Assembly (NCBI GenBank): GCA_034509925.1
Contig: CM067534.1
Coordinates: 2,458,501 to 2,522,500, forward strand
Source: Hirudinaria manillensis
Lineage: Eukaryota; Annelida; Clitellata; Hirudinida; Hirudinidae
Direction: 5' to 3'
Length of the DNA: 64,000 nucleotides
Below the pieces are notes generated by a model that did no database searches, had not been told where the DNA came from, and saw only the letters and a list, made by a program, of their open reading frames with translations. Positions 43,063 to 54,697 of the stretch are shown here, one piece after another (the stretch's first letter is position 1; each line of letters starts with the position of its first letter). Made by a program: the position numbers and the translations under genes.

Positions 43063-43150
43063 CAGACTGCAGAACTGACACAAAACAATCGGCTTTGGTT
43101 TCCTACGCATACCGTACTCAGTAGATAAACCCAGCTTTCATGCATCGAGG
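43063..43150 (-). other. Possible non-coding first exon of the Ig gene
   Basis: On the minus strand CAGTTCTGCAGTCTG precedes a consensus GTGAGT donor. The exon start is not determined. A GAGA/TATA-rich stretch lies upstream at 43150-43310. Confidence 0.35.
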
Positions 43151-43169
43151 TGAGAGACTGAGTAAAAGT

Positions 43170-43310
43170 GAGAGTCAGAGAAAGATGTAGAGAGATATAT
43201 AGAGAGATATAGAGTGATAGGGGTATGTGTAGAGAGACATAGACTGATAGAGAGATATAGACAGATAGAGATATAAAGAGATAAATATATATTTATAGAA
43301 AGAGATAGTA
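43170..43310. repeat. AGAGATAT-type simple repeat
   Basis: GAGAGATATATAGAGAGATA and variants for about 140 bases. Confidence 0.8.
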
Positions 43311-43415
43311 GCAAAAGAGGCTAGAGAGCTAACTACCCAGGTGAAAGGAAGGTGTGTATTGCAGAATGGAGTTTGCGAAGAGAAATGCGGAAGAGTGAGT
43401 TTTAGTGAGCGCTTG

Positions 43416-43472
43416 AGGTGCAAGGAGTGCTTGGGAGTGCAAGGAGTGCAAGGAGTGCTTGGGAGTGCACGA
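43416..43472. repeat. Short minisatellite, ~10-bp unit
   Basis: Units of AAGGAGTGCT / TGGGAGTGCA alternate five to six times. Confidence 0.7.
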
Positions 43473-43579
43473 GGCTCATCGATTCGTTCCTTGTCACAAA
43501 GTGCACTAAAAATGGAGTGGAAATTATTTTCTAGATCCGAAAAGGAATTGAAAAGGTCAATTAAATTTAGTTTTATTTA

Positions 43580-46368
43580 GATAAATTGGATAAATTAATT
43601 TTTTATTAAAATAAATTTTAATTATTTAATTTGTATTTTTAGAACAACGCCGGAATGTCTCAGTGTCATTTGTGAGTTATGAATTGGATTCATATCTCAT
43701 TTGAGAAACTATCGGATACTACCGTCACAGTGACGTTTAATATCAAATAATTTATGGTGCAATTTGCCATAATATTTTTGAAATAAATTTTTAAGACAAA
43801 CATTCTCTATTACATTTAAAATACATCAAAACCTGCCTAAATGGACATTCAGAAAAAGTGTCCCTATGGGCAGCACTTCCCTTTTATCAGGTATATCCTA
43901 TAAACTGAAGTAAAATCGATTCTCTAAATCCAAATATTTACTGTATTATATATATTTAAATTCACTTTAGTTATTATAACTCATAACACAATTTCTTAAG
44001 ATTTAACCAACGTGGCCTCTTTACATTTAGAGGTTGTGTTGTACCTTCAGAGGCTATAATTACTTTGCCAATCAATAGCGAACTGAATATTTAATGATTT
44101 TTTTCATTTTTAATTTGAACTTTTCAGACGAAATTGATTTCACTTCGTAGTCTTTTCAATTCCAGCGTTTTCACTGAGTTGTGACAGTCCTCACCATCCA
44201 GAGTATCTCTCTTCTTTTTGTCCTTCTTCAAGCATTCATTCATTCCTTCAGATGTTCATTACTTGGATCACGATATTTACGAAATACACTTCATAGGCTT
44301 TTGTTTATTTTATTGGATCCCGATGCCTATTTTCGTATTTTGTTCAAATAAATGTATAAATAAATAATATAAATACTAAGACTAATAATAATAGTAATAA
44401 TAATAATAATAAATAATAAAATATATTAATTTATGTGGAGCCAGCTATCAAAGAGACATACGTCCTTCCATCCATCCATCAGTTCGAGCATGCATAGCGC
44501 CTTTCTGACTCGCCTTCCCGCCCTACCTGACAACACCTGCTACAAGCACCTGCGCAGGTGCGGTGGCCTGACGAAGATTTTAAATGGCCTTCTAAAACGT
44601 CGATTGAATTTTGAACCAACTGAACAATGGATCGTGGAGGTGGAAGTGAGGATGGATGGAAAGAGTTCTGGAGAAAGAAATTGCACCCTGATTGGAACCG
44701 AGTGTGGCTGATTGGAAACGGAAAGGAAAGAATTTATGGCTTTGCACTCCTGTTAATTGATTGAGAAAGTGCATTGTTCAACCCTATGGTGTTAGTGATG
44801 ATAATGAGGAGGGTGAAGAAGAGGATGACGATGACGGTGTTGGTTATGATGGTAATCGTGATGACGGTTATGGTTTTATACTATCGAAAAGTGAATCATC
44901 ATCTTTTCAACAAGTTACGCAACGTGACTCACACTTCACAATGGTCTTTGTTAGTCGTTATTATTAGTTGTTGTTGTTGCTGAGAAATGGAAACAGAAAA
45001 TTATGAAACATTTATTTTTCGTTTTTTTCATGAATTATAAATTTATTGCAAATAATTACAATTTTGTAAGAAAAAATATTTACCGTAAAGTAATTTAAAG
45101 GAATAATTTAATATAAATACATTTTATTTATTCTCAAACACTGAAAAATAAAACAGCGCCGAGGATAATGAAATTATATCAGAATAATAGGTTTGGGAAA
45201 ATATTTGCAGGGGCTTTCTGTTAAAAATCGTATCGAATGCTTGATGTGACTGAGCGGGGATTGATAAAAACTGCTGATAAGAACGTTCGTAATCAAGATT
45301 TCAAAATGTCGGAGTTGAAGGTTGGAAAATCGCTGATAACCTACCAGAGCCAACAATCAACGAACATGCAAAATTATACAAAGATTTGCAAAACAAATTA
45401 CAACCAATTTGATCATTTGTAGATGTATTATGTGTTCAGATATTACTGTTCTAAGGTTCAATGGAGTATTTAGACGAATAGTAAAACTATTGTTTAAATT
45501 AGATGTTAACATTATTCATCATTTTGCAAAACAACACAATATTAACAAAATATTAAAAAAGAGGTAGTTTTGCAATTTAAGAATTTAAACAGACAATTTG
45601 GAAAGACGATAAAACGATTTAGCAAGTGTTAAGAGAATCTTGCGAGTTAAAACCAGGCCACTCAGACTCACAACAACAACGACGACGACGACGCTGATGA
45701 GTTAGTGGAATGCACGAATGATTTTTCTTAGAGATATCATCATCGACGTCGTCATCCTGCTAGTCTTCATACCGTTCATTTTGACATAAACAATTTGGAT
45801 TTTCATGTTAGGCGATTAAATTATTTGCTTGAAATAATTATGACAGTTAAGTTGCGATAAAATTAATATTAATATAACAACATATTATTATTATTTATTT
45901 ATTTATTTATTTTATTTATTTATAATAGCTCAATCCGTGAAGCACACCAACTGGAAGAACGCAGTTTGACATTCCGAGTATTTCTAATATTACAAAAATA
46001 AAAAAAATAAAACTTGAAACGACGCGATAAACAAGCACAACGACAACAAACAAATCATTCCCATCTCATCTGGCCAAAAGTTCAATCGGTGAGCATTATT
46101 TAGGAGCAGAAATCATGAGAAGCGATCATAGAATAGGTAATTGCCCGGATCTGTCGAATTGAGATGACAAAAGGGTTCGCGTTTGACTATAGCTCAGTGA
46201 CTATCGGTGGAGCAATTAAAGATTATCCAATTAACTACGACCAGTTACAGCAACGCACCGAACGTCAGACGTGAGTTAAAGAAGTGATGGAATGTTGAAG
46301 AAGTGACATGTAAAAGCCAACTCGTGGGCTCAAGTTTTATTGGTTTATCCCGGATCTCCGCAGTTACA
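43580..46368. other. Unassigned DNA
   Basis: No gene supported. A 92-codon ORF at 44433-44711 (MWSQLSKRHTSFHPS...) begins with ATG but matches nothing known. GATGACGATGACGG runs occur near 44800-44860. Confidence 0.35.
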
Positions 46369-46435
46369 GTTAGGATAGGGTTAAGGTTAGGGTTAGGGTT
46401 AGGGTTAGTGTAGGTTAGGCTAGGATGAAATATTT
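46369..46435. repeat. Interstitial telomere-like repeats
   Basis: TTAGGATAGGG, then an exact core GGTTAGGGTTAGGGTTAG at 46385-46408, then decayed TAGGTTAGGCTAGG. About four good TTAGGG-type units. Confidence 0.75.
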
Positions 46436-47045
46436 ATATACTGCAGTAGCTATGACGATTCCAGAGATTAATTTTTTTTGAATCAATCAACCAACTTTCA
46501 ACGATTTTTTTCTTAAGTACTCCTTAGAAAGTCAGGGCACCGTTTTTAATATTGGATCTTATTGCTTATATGTAAGAACTGTAATATCATCACGAATTAC
46601 GAATATCACTGTTGTTACACTCGTTAAACAGAAAGCATCTTTATTATTTTTACTATTATTATTATAATATTATTATATTATTTAAATATTGTTATAACAG
46701 TAACTGCAATTATGTTTGAGCATTGACTGTTTATAACTGCATAATAATATCATTTTCCTGTCTTGATCACAGATATCGTCTGCATAGCATTCATTATTAA
46801 ATAGTTATTTTTTATTGCACAATAATATTTTGATATGTCACGATTATTAATCACATAATTCGCCCAGTCACTAAAAAGACAATAAATATATTTAATCACC
46901 AAAGCGAAGAAATTGACACAGATAAATTTTGTCTCCGTGCAGAATTAGGTCGCAATTGAGGTCTCCCAATGGCTGCTGGAATCACGTGGCCTTGGAAGAG
47001 TTTATGTGCCTTACATTTGGAAGAGTTGGAACACGTGTTACAGTA

Positions 47046-47046
<1 letters not shown>
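46436..47046. other. Unassigned AT-rich DNA
   Basis: No gene or repeat beyond short ATTATT runs near 46650-46700. Confidence 0.4.
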
Positions 47047-47092
<46 letters not shown>

Positions 47093-47105
47093 GATGATGA
47101 CGACG
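47047..47105. repeat. (GAT)n microsatellite
   Basis: About 19 units of GATGAT with one GGT interruption, ending GACGACGAG. Confidence 0.9.
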
Positions 47106-47447
47106 AGAATAACAAAACCAATGCATTACGACGGTTAACAAATCACTCTGCCTTTGAATTTTCTCAAATTAATTCGTGAGATCAGAAAGTTTTTAATGAC
47201 TGCGATAATGAAAGTTAGCAATTATTGTGAAAGCACGAGGATTACGAAAGTCGTGACGAAAATGGTGAGATCATGCTGATGATGATGGTGATGTTGATGC
47301 TGATGGTTACCTTAGCAACGAAGCTGCAGTCAATGATGATAATGATAGCTTTAATTCGTGGACTCCTCCTCAGCCAAGAATAGAAAAACAATTCGTCCTT
47401 GAAGGGAACAGCTGCGAGGCATTTCCTTCCAACCATCCATTGATCCA

Positions 47448-47607
47448 TCCACCCACCCACCCACCCAACCACCCACCCAACCACCCACCCAACCACCCAC
47501 CCAACCACCCAACCAACCACCCAACCAACCACCCACCCAACCACCCACCCAACCACCAACCCAACCACCCACCCATCCATCCATCCATTCATCCATCCAT
47601 CCATCCG
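47448..47607. repeat. CCACCCACCCAA minisatellite flanked by CCAT units
   Basis: A 12-bp unit CCACCCACCCAA, with 4-bp slippage, repeats about ten times, bordered by CCATCCATCCATT. It reads as WVGG-type nonsense ORFs on the minus strand, none of which is a gene. Confidence 0.9.
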
Positions 47608-49479
47608 TCATATTAAAATTAGTCTACTAACATCGTGACAATGTGAGATTACTTAATGATGCACCTAACTAACCCAATCAAAAAGTTTCACCTTCGCAGT
47701 ACAGACAAAGAGGAATTCAAACAAAGCAGCAAAAATTTTTATTCTCTGAAGTTAAGTTCTTCTCTCAGTCGTACAACAACAACAGCAACAATAGCAGCAA
47801 CAACTTTTTGTGGTCCGTATTAGTTCTTGTACTTGTTACATTACATTGTTTTAAATTACTTGCAGCATTAGCAAGTTGAATAAGATTTGATTCGTTCCCT
47901 GCTGTCCTTTAAAAAAGTTATTACTTACAATATTATTAATAACAATATTAATATTAATTAACTGTATAATATAATTATTCATAACTGTAATATTAATATT
48001 AATTAACCTTATTATTATTATTCATATTATTAGCTTTTTTAAAGCATAGCAAGGAACGAATCAAATGTTATATTAATCCATATTAATATAATATATCTGT
48101 ATAATATAATTGTATATAGCTATAAAATTAATATTAATTGACCTTATTATTTATTATGAATAATATTATTTTTACTAAGTTAATTTCAAAAATCGCTGAA
48201 AAAGCAGTTTGGAAAACAGAAAAAAAATCATGGAGCTTAGCGAAGCACTTTCGTAAACAAGTTTGTTTGTCGATGATGCAACATATTTTTTTTTTAAATT
48301 GAAAATCCAGACTTGTTTGTATTTTTAATATTTTTTAAAGGAAATACCCAAACTGAAACAAAATTATAACATGAAATCGTGGCGTAAATTCTCTTTCGGA
48401 GATGAATAATCATTTATTACTGATAATGTAATTATTATATAACTATACATAGAATATGGATTCTATTATGTAATTATATTATTATACATAGAAATTATAA
48501 TTATCGATAATTTGAAATTAAAAACAATTTCAAATTCTGCTACTTATTATTATGGATTTATTACATGCATCTCTTAACCGTAACAAATAAATTTTAATTT
48601 TTACGAATTTTTTGTAAAAAAAAAAAATTGTATCATTAATAGTCCGAAATTCTTAAAATCTTTTTATATTACATATTATATCCTAAAATATTTTACAAAA
48701 ACGATACAGATCATAATTAACTCAACTCGCTCTTCAACTTGCTCTCAATATAGAGCAAGGTCGTTAAAAAGAGATACTTTAATATTGGAACAATACGGTT
48801 TTAAGTATGTCTGTGTATTTGTGAGCAAAGGTTTTGAAAATGATGTAAAGTATCACTACGCGACAATATAAAGTCCCACATGTAGGTCATTGTAATTGTT
48901 CTAGAGAAGATGCAAATAGGCAAGTGATTGTATAAAAATTATTGTTCCACGTTAGTGATAATTAGAGTATAATATATAAAATAATATGTTTATAATATTG
49001 TCTTAACATAATATAATATTATATAACATAATAACCAGTGTAGCATCATAAATATAACTCGTTAACGGATGATTCACAGCATCAAAGCATAGTTCAAAAT
49101 CCTAGGCTAAAGAAGACGAGGGAAAATGATTACTAATTTTATTCTGCTTTGAATAGCTTCAACGCTGAAACGTAAATGTTGTCAGGTCCGGAAGATGAGA
49201 GAATCCTACTCATAATTATCATAATTATAATAATAACAACCAGATCAGAAACACCCTTTTGCTATCATTATCAGGACAGCGTGATCACATGAACTGTAAT
49301 TATCTTTAGTGAAGCAGAAATTCCCTCGTTGTATGGTTACAGGTAATGTTTTAGATACAACAATAGATACAGCAATAGCAATAAAATTTTATTACATCAT
49401 AATTAATTCAAAACAACGATTAGCAAATGATCATAACCCTAGCCAAAATCTAGTTAGTTATTATATGCTCTCCATCATG
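47608..49479. other. Unassigned AT-rich DNA
   Basis: Only ATTAAT/TATAAT runs (47930-48180, 48960-49030) and CAACAACAACAGC at 47774; no ORF of interest. Confidence 0.45.
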
Positions 49480-50123
49480 GAATATAATATAATATAATAT
49501 AATATAATATAATATAATATGATATGATATGATATAATATAATATAATATAATATAATATGATATGATATGATATGATATGATATGATATGATATGATAT
49601 GATATGATATAATAAGATATAATATGCGATGATATGATATAATATGATATGATATGATATGATATGATATGATATGATATGATATGATATGATATGATAT
49701 GATATGATATGATATGATATGATATGATATGATATGATATGATATGATATGATATGATATGATATGATATGATATGATATGATATGATATGATATGATAT
49801 GATATGATATGATATGATATGATATGATATGATATGATATGATATGATATGATATGATATGATATGATATGATATGATATGATATGATATGATATGATAT
49901 GATATGATATGATATGATATGATATGATATGATATGATATGATATGATATGATATGATATGATATGATATGATATGATATGATATGATATGATATGATAT
50001 GATATGATATGATATGATATGATATGATATGATATGATATGATATGATATGATATGATATGATATGATATGATATGATATGATATGATATGATATGATAT
50101 GATATGATATGATATGATATGAT
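49480..50123. repeat. (GATAT)n pentanucleotide array, left part
   Basis: Outer edge of AATAT units passing into a nearly pure GATAT array from about 49521, with a small irregular patch at 49606-49640. It is broken at 50124 by the retrotransposon. Confidence 0.95.
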
Positions 50124-50126
50124 GCT

Positions 50127-50262
50127 GGAAACTCCTCCTCGGAGCTTTCCGACAGGGATCCTCAGAGAAGGTCCCCCATCTTCGAACGTTTCGGCCCTTT
50201 GAAACCCCTGACGTTCTCCGGGGGTGGGCCGCATCCGGTGATCAGCCGGATGTCCCTGTCGG
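50127..50262 (-). other. Conserved 3'-terminal RNA structure of the retrotransposon
   Basis: On the transcript, CCGACAGGGA (from 50262) pairs with TCCCTGTCGG (to 50149), a 10-bp stem enclosing a hairpin CATCCGG-CTGATCA-CCGGATG. A terminal hairpin GGAAAGCTCC-GAGGA-GGAGTTTCC follows at the 3' end. The same fold is kept in the other copies with compensatory changes. By analogy with R2, it is a likely reverse-transcriptase recognition site. Confidence 0.7.
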
Positions 50263-50556
50263 TTTCCATTGTGCGGACTCGAAGCTTAGGCTTTGGAAGG
50301 CTCTCATTGGCCTCTTTATGCCATCACGTGCCAGACTGGAGCGACTACTGAAAGCTCCCGTTGGCTTCTTTCGTCGCTGTACTCAGTCGCTGAAGCGACG
50401 CCACCTAGCCCCAATGACTCTCAGTGGCCTTCTTTCCGTCATCCCTGCCGCCCAACAGTATCGACTTGGGCTTTAAATTTCCTTTGCAGCGGCGCGGTAA
50501 CAGACATTTCCGTCACCGGCTCCGCGCCTCTCGGGCGATGAATTACTTTGGTGGAT

Positions 50557-53500
50557 TTATTCTGACCGGAGATCGGCGGCTTTCTCCGGTCCTTTCGCTG
50601 TGGCATCCGAAGATGTTTCCTTGCCTCTCATTTGCCAGATCCAGAACGAAGCTGCCTCCGCCGCTTCTGACATCTTTGTCATCGTCTTCGTTCTTTCTCG
50701 GCTAGATAGGCCTATTTTCGTGAGGAAAGCGTAAGTCGACTTGCCGACTACGCCCCTTGCGCCAACTTCTATTGGGAAGAGGTCAACTCTGAACCCTTTC
50801 GCTTCCAGGTCCACCGCCAGATCTGCATACTTTTCCGCTTTCAGCGCATTGCTATATTGCATTCTGTCCTCCCATGGGACCGTCAACTCCACCAAAATGA
50901 TGGCATCTGACGACGGTGACATCAACACCATATCGGGCCTCTTGCCACTCTCAATCAGCACCTGGGGATAGTGCCTCATTCCTTCTAAGTCGGCTGCGAC
51001 TGTCCAATCGTTTGCCTCTGCAAGGATGTCCTTTCTTGGCGTTTTACATCGCTTTCTGCAGAGGTGTGCGTGGCCCTCGCGCAGGAAGTAAATCTTCCGC
51101 TGCTTGGAGATTGCGCGCGAGTTTGCTTTGGTTACTGCTGCTTTGGTGGCCTCACACACTTCTCGAAGGACCTGATTGTGTCGCCATGTATACCGACCAT
51201 GGGCAAGGGCGTATGTGCAGTTGCTGAGCACATGATGCAGTGTCTCGGCTCCGTCGCAGAGTCCACATTTGCCGTCTTCTACTAACCCCCACCTCCTTAA
51301 ATTGTCCTTGGAAGGCAACTGATCATAAATCGATCTTACCGCAAAGGCCAGCCGGAGCGGAGACAACTTCCATAAGTCGCTCCAGGTAAGGGACCGTTGG
51401 ATCACATCCTCCCAAGTTGTCCACTTACCCTGTTGTGCTAGCTGTACGGCCTTTGTGACTCGATCTTGTTCCTCTTTCCGCCTCCTCTCCTGGCCAATCA
51501 TCGCACCCCTGGTCGATGAGCTGGCCTGGGACCATTTTTGGAAGTGGTTCCATCCCACTGCGTGACGGTCTGTCTGGATAGGACCTCTCACTTCTTCGAA
51601 CATTAGTATATTTACTGACTCGTCGATCTCTTTCTGCGCTCGGAACTTCTTTCCAGATCTGAGCAGTGGATTAACTTCACGGATCCTGTTGTCCGCGGAG
51701 TTATTGAGCATCCACTGCGTTCGGATTTTGGAGAGTTTGTACTCCTCCACGATGGACCTAAGTGGCAGTCTAAGGCTCGCGCTCCTGCTGTAGAGGGCAA
51801 CCGACGACAATGCTGGAGGTAAACCCAGCCATGTCCTGGTGTGCCGATTGATTTTCCTCTCTAACCCCTCGACCGCCGATAGACCAATCTCATAGATGGT
51901 CAAAGGCCAAAGGAGTCTGGGCAGGAGCACAAACTGCAAAAGCCACACTTTGAAACGACCCTGGAGCGGCGCCGCCTCGATCGCTTGCAGCCCCTTACTG
52001 GTTTGCGTGACTATGGCGTTCTTCACGCTCTTGTCGGTGAGCGAGTCGTCAAACATCCTTCCTAGGCTCTTCACAGGCTCCTCGGATACTGTGGGGATTC
52101 GTTGTCCCGCCACCTCGAAGAACGCGTCCCTGCAAATTTTCCCTCTAACCAAAGAGAGACTCCTGGACTTCGCAGGTTTGAAGGCCATACGACACCATCC
52201 TAGCACGTCGTCCAGCTTGTCCAGGGTTTCCTGAACGACTCGCTTCCTATTCATAATCAGGGTGGTGTCGTCCATGAATGCCTTTATTGGAGGCATGTAC
52301 ACACCCTTACCAATGTGCGCCTCTGGAATGTCGGACCCAACTGCCTTCAGTAGGATCTGCATCGCCAGTACGAACAGGGTCGGAGAGATCGCACACCCCA
52401 TGGCTATCCCGACCTGCAGAGGAACCCATTTCGTCGTGTACGCTTGGGTGGAGAAACGCATCATGAACCCGTTAAAATATTCCTGGAGGATACGGATAAC
52501 GGGCTGAGGCACATGGTGTGCCTCCAACGTCTTCCACAAGAGTTGATGCGGCACCGACCCATATGCGTTTGCTAGGTCCAGCCACACTACGTACAGACTC
52601 AATCGGCCCCTCCTGGCCCTCTGGATCGCCTCCCATATCATGGAGGTGTGTTCGATGCAACCAGGTACACCTGGAACTCCTCCCTTTTGGACAGATATGT
52701 CAACGTACTGGTTAGCCATCACAAACTCTGTGAGCCTCGATGCCATTATGGAGAAGAATATCTTCCCCTCTACATTCAGCAGTGATATGGGTCTGAATTG
52801 ATTCAGATCCCTGGAGTCTTTCTCCTTTGGAATATAGACGCCCTCTGCCTTTTTCCACTCATCGTGGATCGTGGCGGAAGACCACGCCCCCTCGACGAGG
52901 GAATACAGCAGATATAGTGTCTTGGGGCATCTCTTGTACAGGAGATATGGAACTCCATTGGGTCCTGGCGCTGAGCGGTTTCTCGCTTTTCTAACGACTC
53001 TTCTCACCTCCTCGAGCGAAGGAGACGCCATACAAAAGGGGCTGGCTGGCAGCGGCACCGCCGGAATGTCCAGCCTTTCCTGAAGAGCCTCGTGCTGGAG
53101 GAGGTCACTATAGGTTCTGACTAAGTGTTCCTCCAGTTTTTCTTGCTCTACAGTAAGCACACCCGATTTTGGAGGATCTAACAGCGATCTCCCATACTTA
53201 TAGGGATCGCTGAAGAAGCTTCTCATAGCTTTCCTCCTCTCGTATTTCCTCTTCCGCGCTCTTTCAGCTCCGCGCAAGTCCCTCACACGTCTTTTAACGT
53301 CCTCCCATAGGACGGAGAGTCCTTCTCTCTCATCTTCGTTAGCCATTTTCCACCGTCGGCGAAGCGCCTTTTTCTCGCCCTTTAGACGGTTAATGTCGCG
53401 CTGTCGCCTGGATTCATGCACCTTCTGAGGTTCCTTTGCAGGGATGACCCCAAACTTTCCGACACATTTGTCGTAAATGAAGTCGCTGAAGGACTTCACT

Positions 53501-53877
53501 GATCCATCCTTCAGGACTTTCTTCAATCCTCGCTTCAGCTCCTCATCCAGTCCTGACCAGCTTTCCTTATCGCTTCCTCGAGGGAACCTGATCCTAGCTC
53601 TCGGGGGGTCTTGTCCTGGGCATGAGACTCGGACACACACGGAACTGTGGTGTGACTCCGGTCCGGTGTCGTCCGGCGTTTTATCTACCCGCACCTTCGC
53701 GGTAGTACGCTGTCTCTGTGCCTTGCACCCGCAATTTGTCTTGGATCGGTGGATCTTAAGTCCCCTTTCGGTCGCGAACGCTCTTCCGCACATGCATCTG
53801 CTACCAGACATGCCATTGTCCGGGGCGTTAGTCGTACTCGGAAGTCTGTTGGTAGCCAGGTCAAGCCTTGAGTCCAT
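50557..53877 (-). CDS. Retrotransposon polyprotein: zinc finger, reverse transcriptase, restriction-like endonuclease
   Basis: A single 1106-residue ORF from ATG 53877. A zinc-finger-like CMCGRAFATERGLKIHRSKTNC lacks one usual spacing (C28, C30, H43, C49). It is followed by a basic coiled region (160-225). The reverse transcriptase spans about 290-620, with APGPNGVPYLLYK, FRPISLLN, WLDLANAYGSV, QVGIAMGCAISP and the catalytic FMDD near 534. Most families have YADD or FADD there. CGLCDGAETLHHVLSNC near 872 is the C-terminal CCHC finger. RPDMVLMS then ILVELTVPWED, near 980-1000, is the PD-(D/E)XK endonuclease. The tail SFWIW is shared with the 58-kb copy. There is no stop or frameshift, so it may be active. 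It copies its own RNA at a nicked target. Confidence 0.9.
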   Translation of the reverse strand: MDSRLDLATNRLPSTTNAPDNGMSGSRCMCGRAFATERGLKIHRSKTNCGCKAQRQRTTAKVRVDKTPDDTGPESHHSSVCVRVSCPGQDPPRARIRFPRGSDKESWSGLDEELKRGLKKVLKDGSVKSFSDFIYDKCVGKFGVIPAKEPQKVHESRRQRDINRLKGEKKALRRRWKMANEDEREGLSVLWEDVKRRVRDLRGAERARKRKYERRKAMRSFFSDPYKYGRSLLDPPKSGVLTVEQEKLEEHLVRTYSDLLQHEALQERLDIPAVPLPASPFCMASPSLEEVRRVVRKARNRSAPGPNGVPYLLYKRCPKTLYLLYSLVEGAWSSATIHDEWKKAEGVYIPKEKDSRDLNQFRPISLLNVEGKIFFSIMASRLTEFVMANQYVDISVQKGGVPGVPGCIEHTSMIWEAIQRARRGRLSLYVVWLDLANAYGSVPHQLLWKTLEAHHVPQPVIRILQEYFNGFMMRFSTQAYTTKWVPLQVGIAMGCAISPTLFVLAMQILLKAVGSDIPEAHIGKGVYMPPIKAFMDDTTLIMNRKRVVQETLDKLDDVLGWCRMAFKPAKSRSLSLVRGKICRDAFFEVAGQRIPTVSEEPVKSLGRMFDDSLTDKSVKNAIVTQTSKGLQAIEAAPLQGRFKVWLLQFVLLPRLLWPLTIYEIGLSAVEGLERKINRHTRTWLGLPPALSSVALYSRSASLRLPLRSIVEEYKLSKIRTQWMLNNSADNRIREVNPLLRSGKKFRAQKEIDESVNILMFEEVRGPIQTDRHAVGWNHFQKWSQASSSTRGAMIGQERRRKEEQDRVTKAVQLAQQGKWTTWEDVIQRSLTWSDLWKLSPLRLAFAVRSIYDQLPSKDNLRRWGLVEDGKCGLCDGAETLHHVLSNCTYALAHGRYTWRHNQVLREVCEATKAAVTKANSRAISKQRKIYFLREGHAHLCRKRCKTPRKDILAEANDWTVAADLEGMRHYPQVLIESGKRPDMVLMSPSSDAIILVELTVPWEDRMQYSNALKAEKYADLAVDLEAKGFRVDLFPIEVGARGVVGKSTYAFLTKIGLSSRERTKTMTKMSEAAEAASFWIWQMRGKETSSDATAKGPEKAADLRSE

Positions 53878-53923
53878 TGATGGTCCGTCATTCTCCCCCT
53901 CCTTTCGGCTGGGACCATGGGGG

Positions 53924-54697
53924 CATATATGATATGATATGATATGATATGATATGATATGATATGATATGATATGATATGATATGATATGATATGATAT
54001 GATATGATATGATATGATATGATATGATATGATATGATATGATATGATATGATATGATATGATATGATATGATATGATATGATATGATATGATATGATAT
54101 GATATGAATGATATGATATGATATGATATGATATGATATGATATGATATGATATGATATGATATGATATGATATGATATGATATGATATGATATGATATG
54201 ATATGATATGATATGATATGATATGATATGATATGATATGATATGATATGATATGATATGATATGATATGATATGATATGATATGATATGATATGATATG
54301 ATATGATATGATATGATATGATATGATATGATATGATATGATATGATATGATATGATATGATATGATATGATATGATATGATATGATATGATATGATATG
54401 ATATGATATGATATGATATGATATGATATGATATGATATGATATGATATGATATGATATGATATGATATGATATGATATGATATGATATAATATAATATG
54501 ATATGATATGATATGATATGATATGATATGATATGATATGATATGATATAATAAGATATAATATAATATAATATAATATAATATAATATAATATAATATA
54601 ATATAATATAATATAATATAATATAATATAATATAATATAATATAATATAATATAATATAATATAATATAATATAATATAATATAATATAATATAAT
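53924..54697. repeat. (GATAT)n pentanucleotide array, right part
   Basis: Continues the left array beyond the retrotransposon, with a phase break (GATATGAATGATATG) near 54105 and a change to AATAT units from about 54550. Confidence 0.95.

Larger units (their letters stand above)
50124..53923 (-). mobile_element. Apparently intact RLE-type non-LTR retrotransposon (subfamily 1)
   Basis: A 3.8-kb GC-rich insertion splits the GATAT array. On the minus strand it has a ~46-base 5' leader, one 1106-codon ORF and a ~430-base 3' UTR, and no poly(A) tail. The 3' UTR carries three degenerate repeats with core GAAGCCAAYGAGAGC and a terminal stem-loop structure shared with three truncated copies in this window. 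The insertion lies in pure repeat, so its target duplication cannot be seen. Domain order (zinc finger, reverse transcriptase, CCHC, PD-(D/E)XK endonuclease) places it with the early-branching R2/R4/NeSL/CRE-type elements. I cannot name the clade. Confidence 0.9.

Noticed and set aside
44433..44711. 92-codon ORF starting with ATG
   Set aside because: No domain, splice context or poly(A) signal; could be chance in GC-richer sequence.
46195..46240. Possible tRNA (CTATAGCTCAGTGACTATCGG)
   Set aside because: The A-box-like start is not followed by a B box or an acceptor stem.
47242..47611. Overlapping minus-strand ORFs rich in Trp, Val and Gly
   Set aside because: All frames are open only because of the CCACCCACCCAA minisatellite; no start context or unique protein sequence.
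49461..50234. 257-codon ORF of Ile-Ser-Tyr-His repeats
   Set aside because: Translation of the GATAT array running into the retrotransposon 3' UTR; not a gene.
50293..53932. Plus-strand ORFs across the retrotransposon
   Set aside because: They are antisense shadows of the 1106-codon reverse transcriptase ORF.
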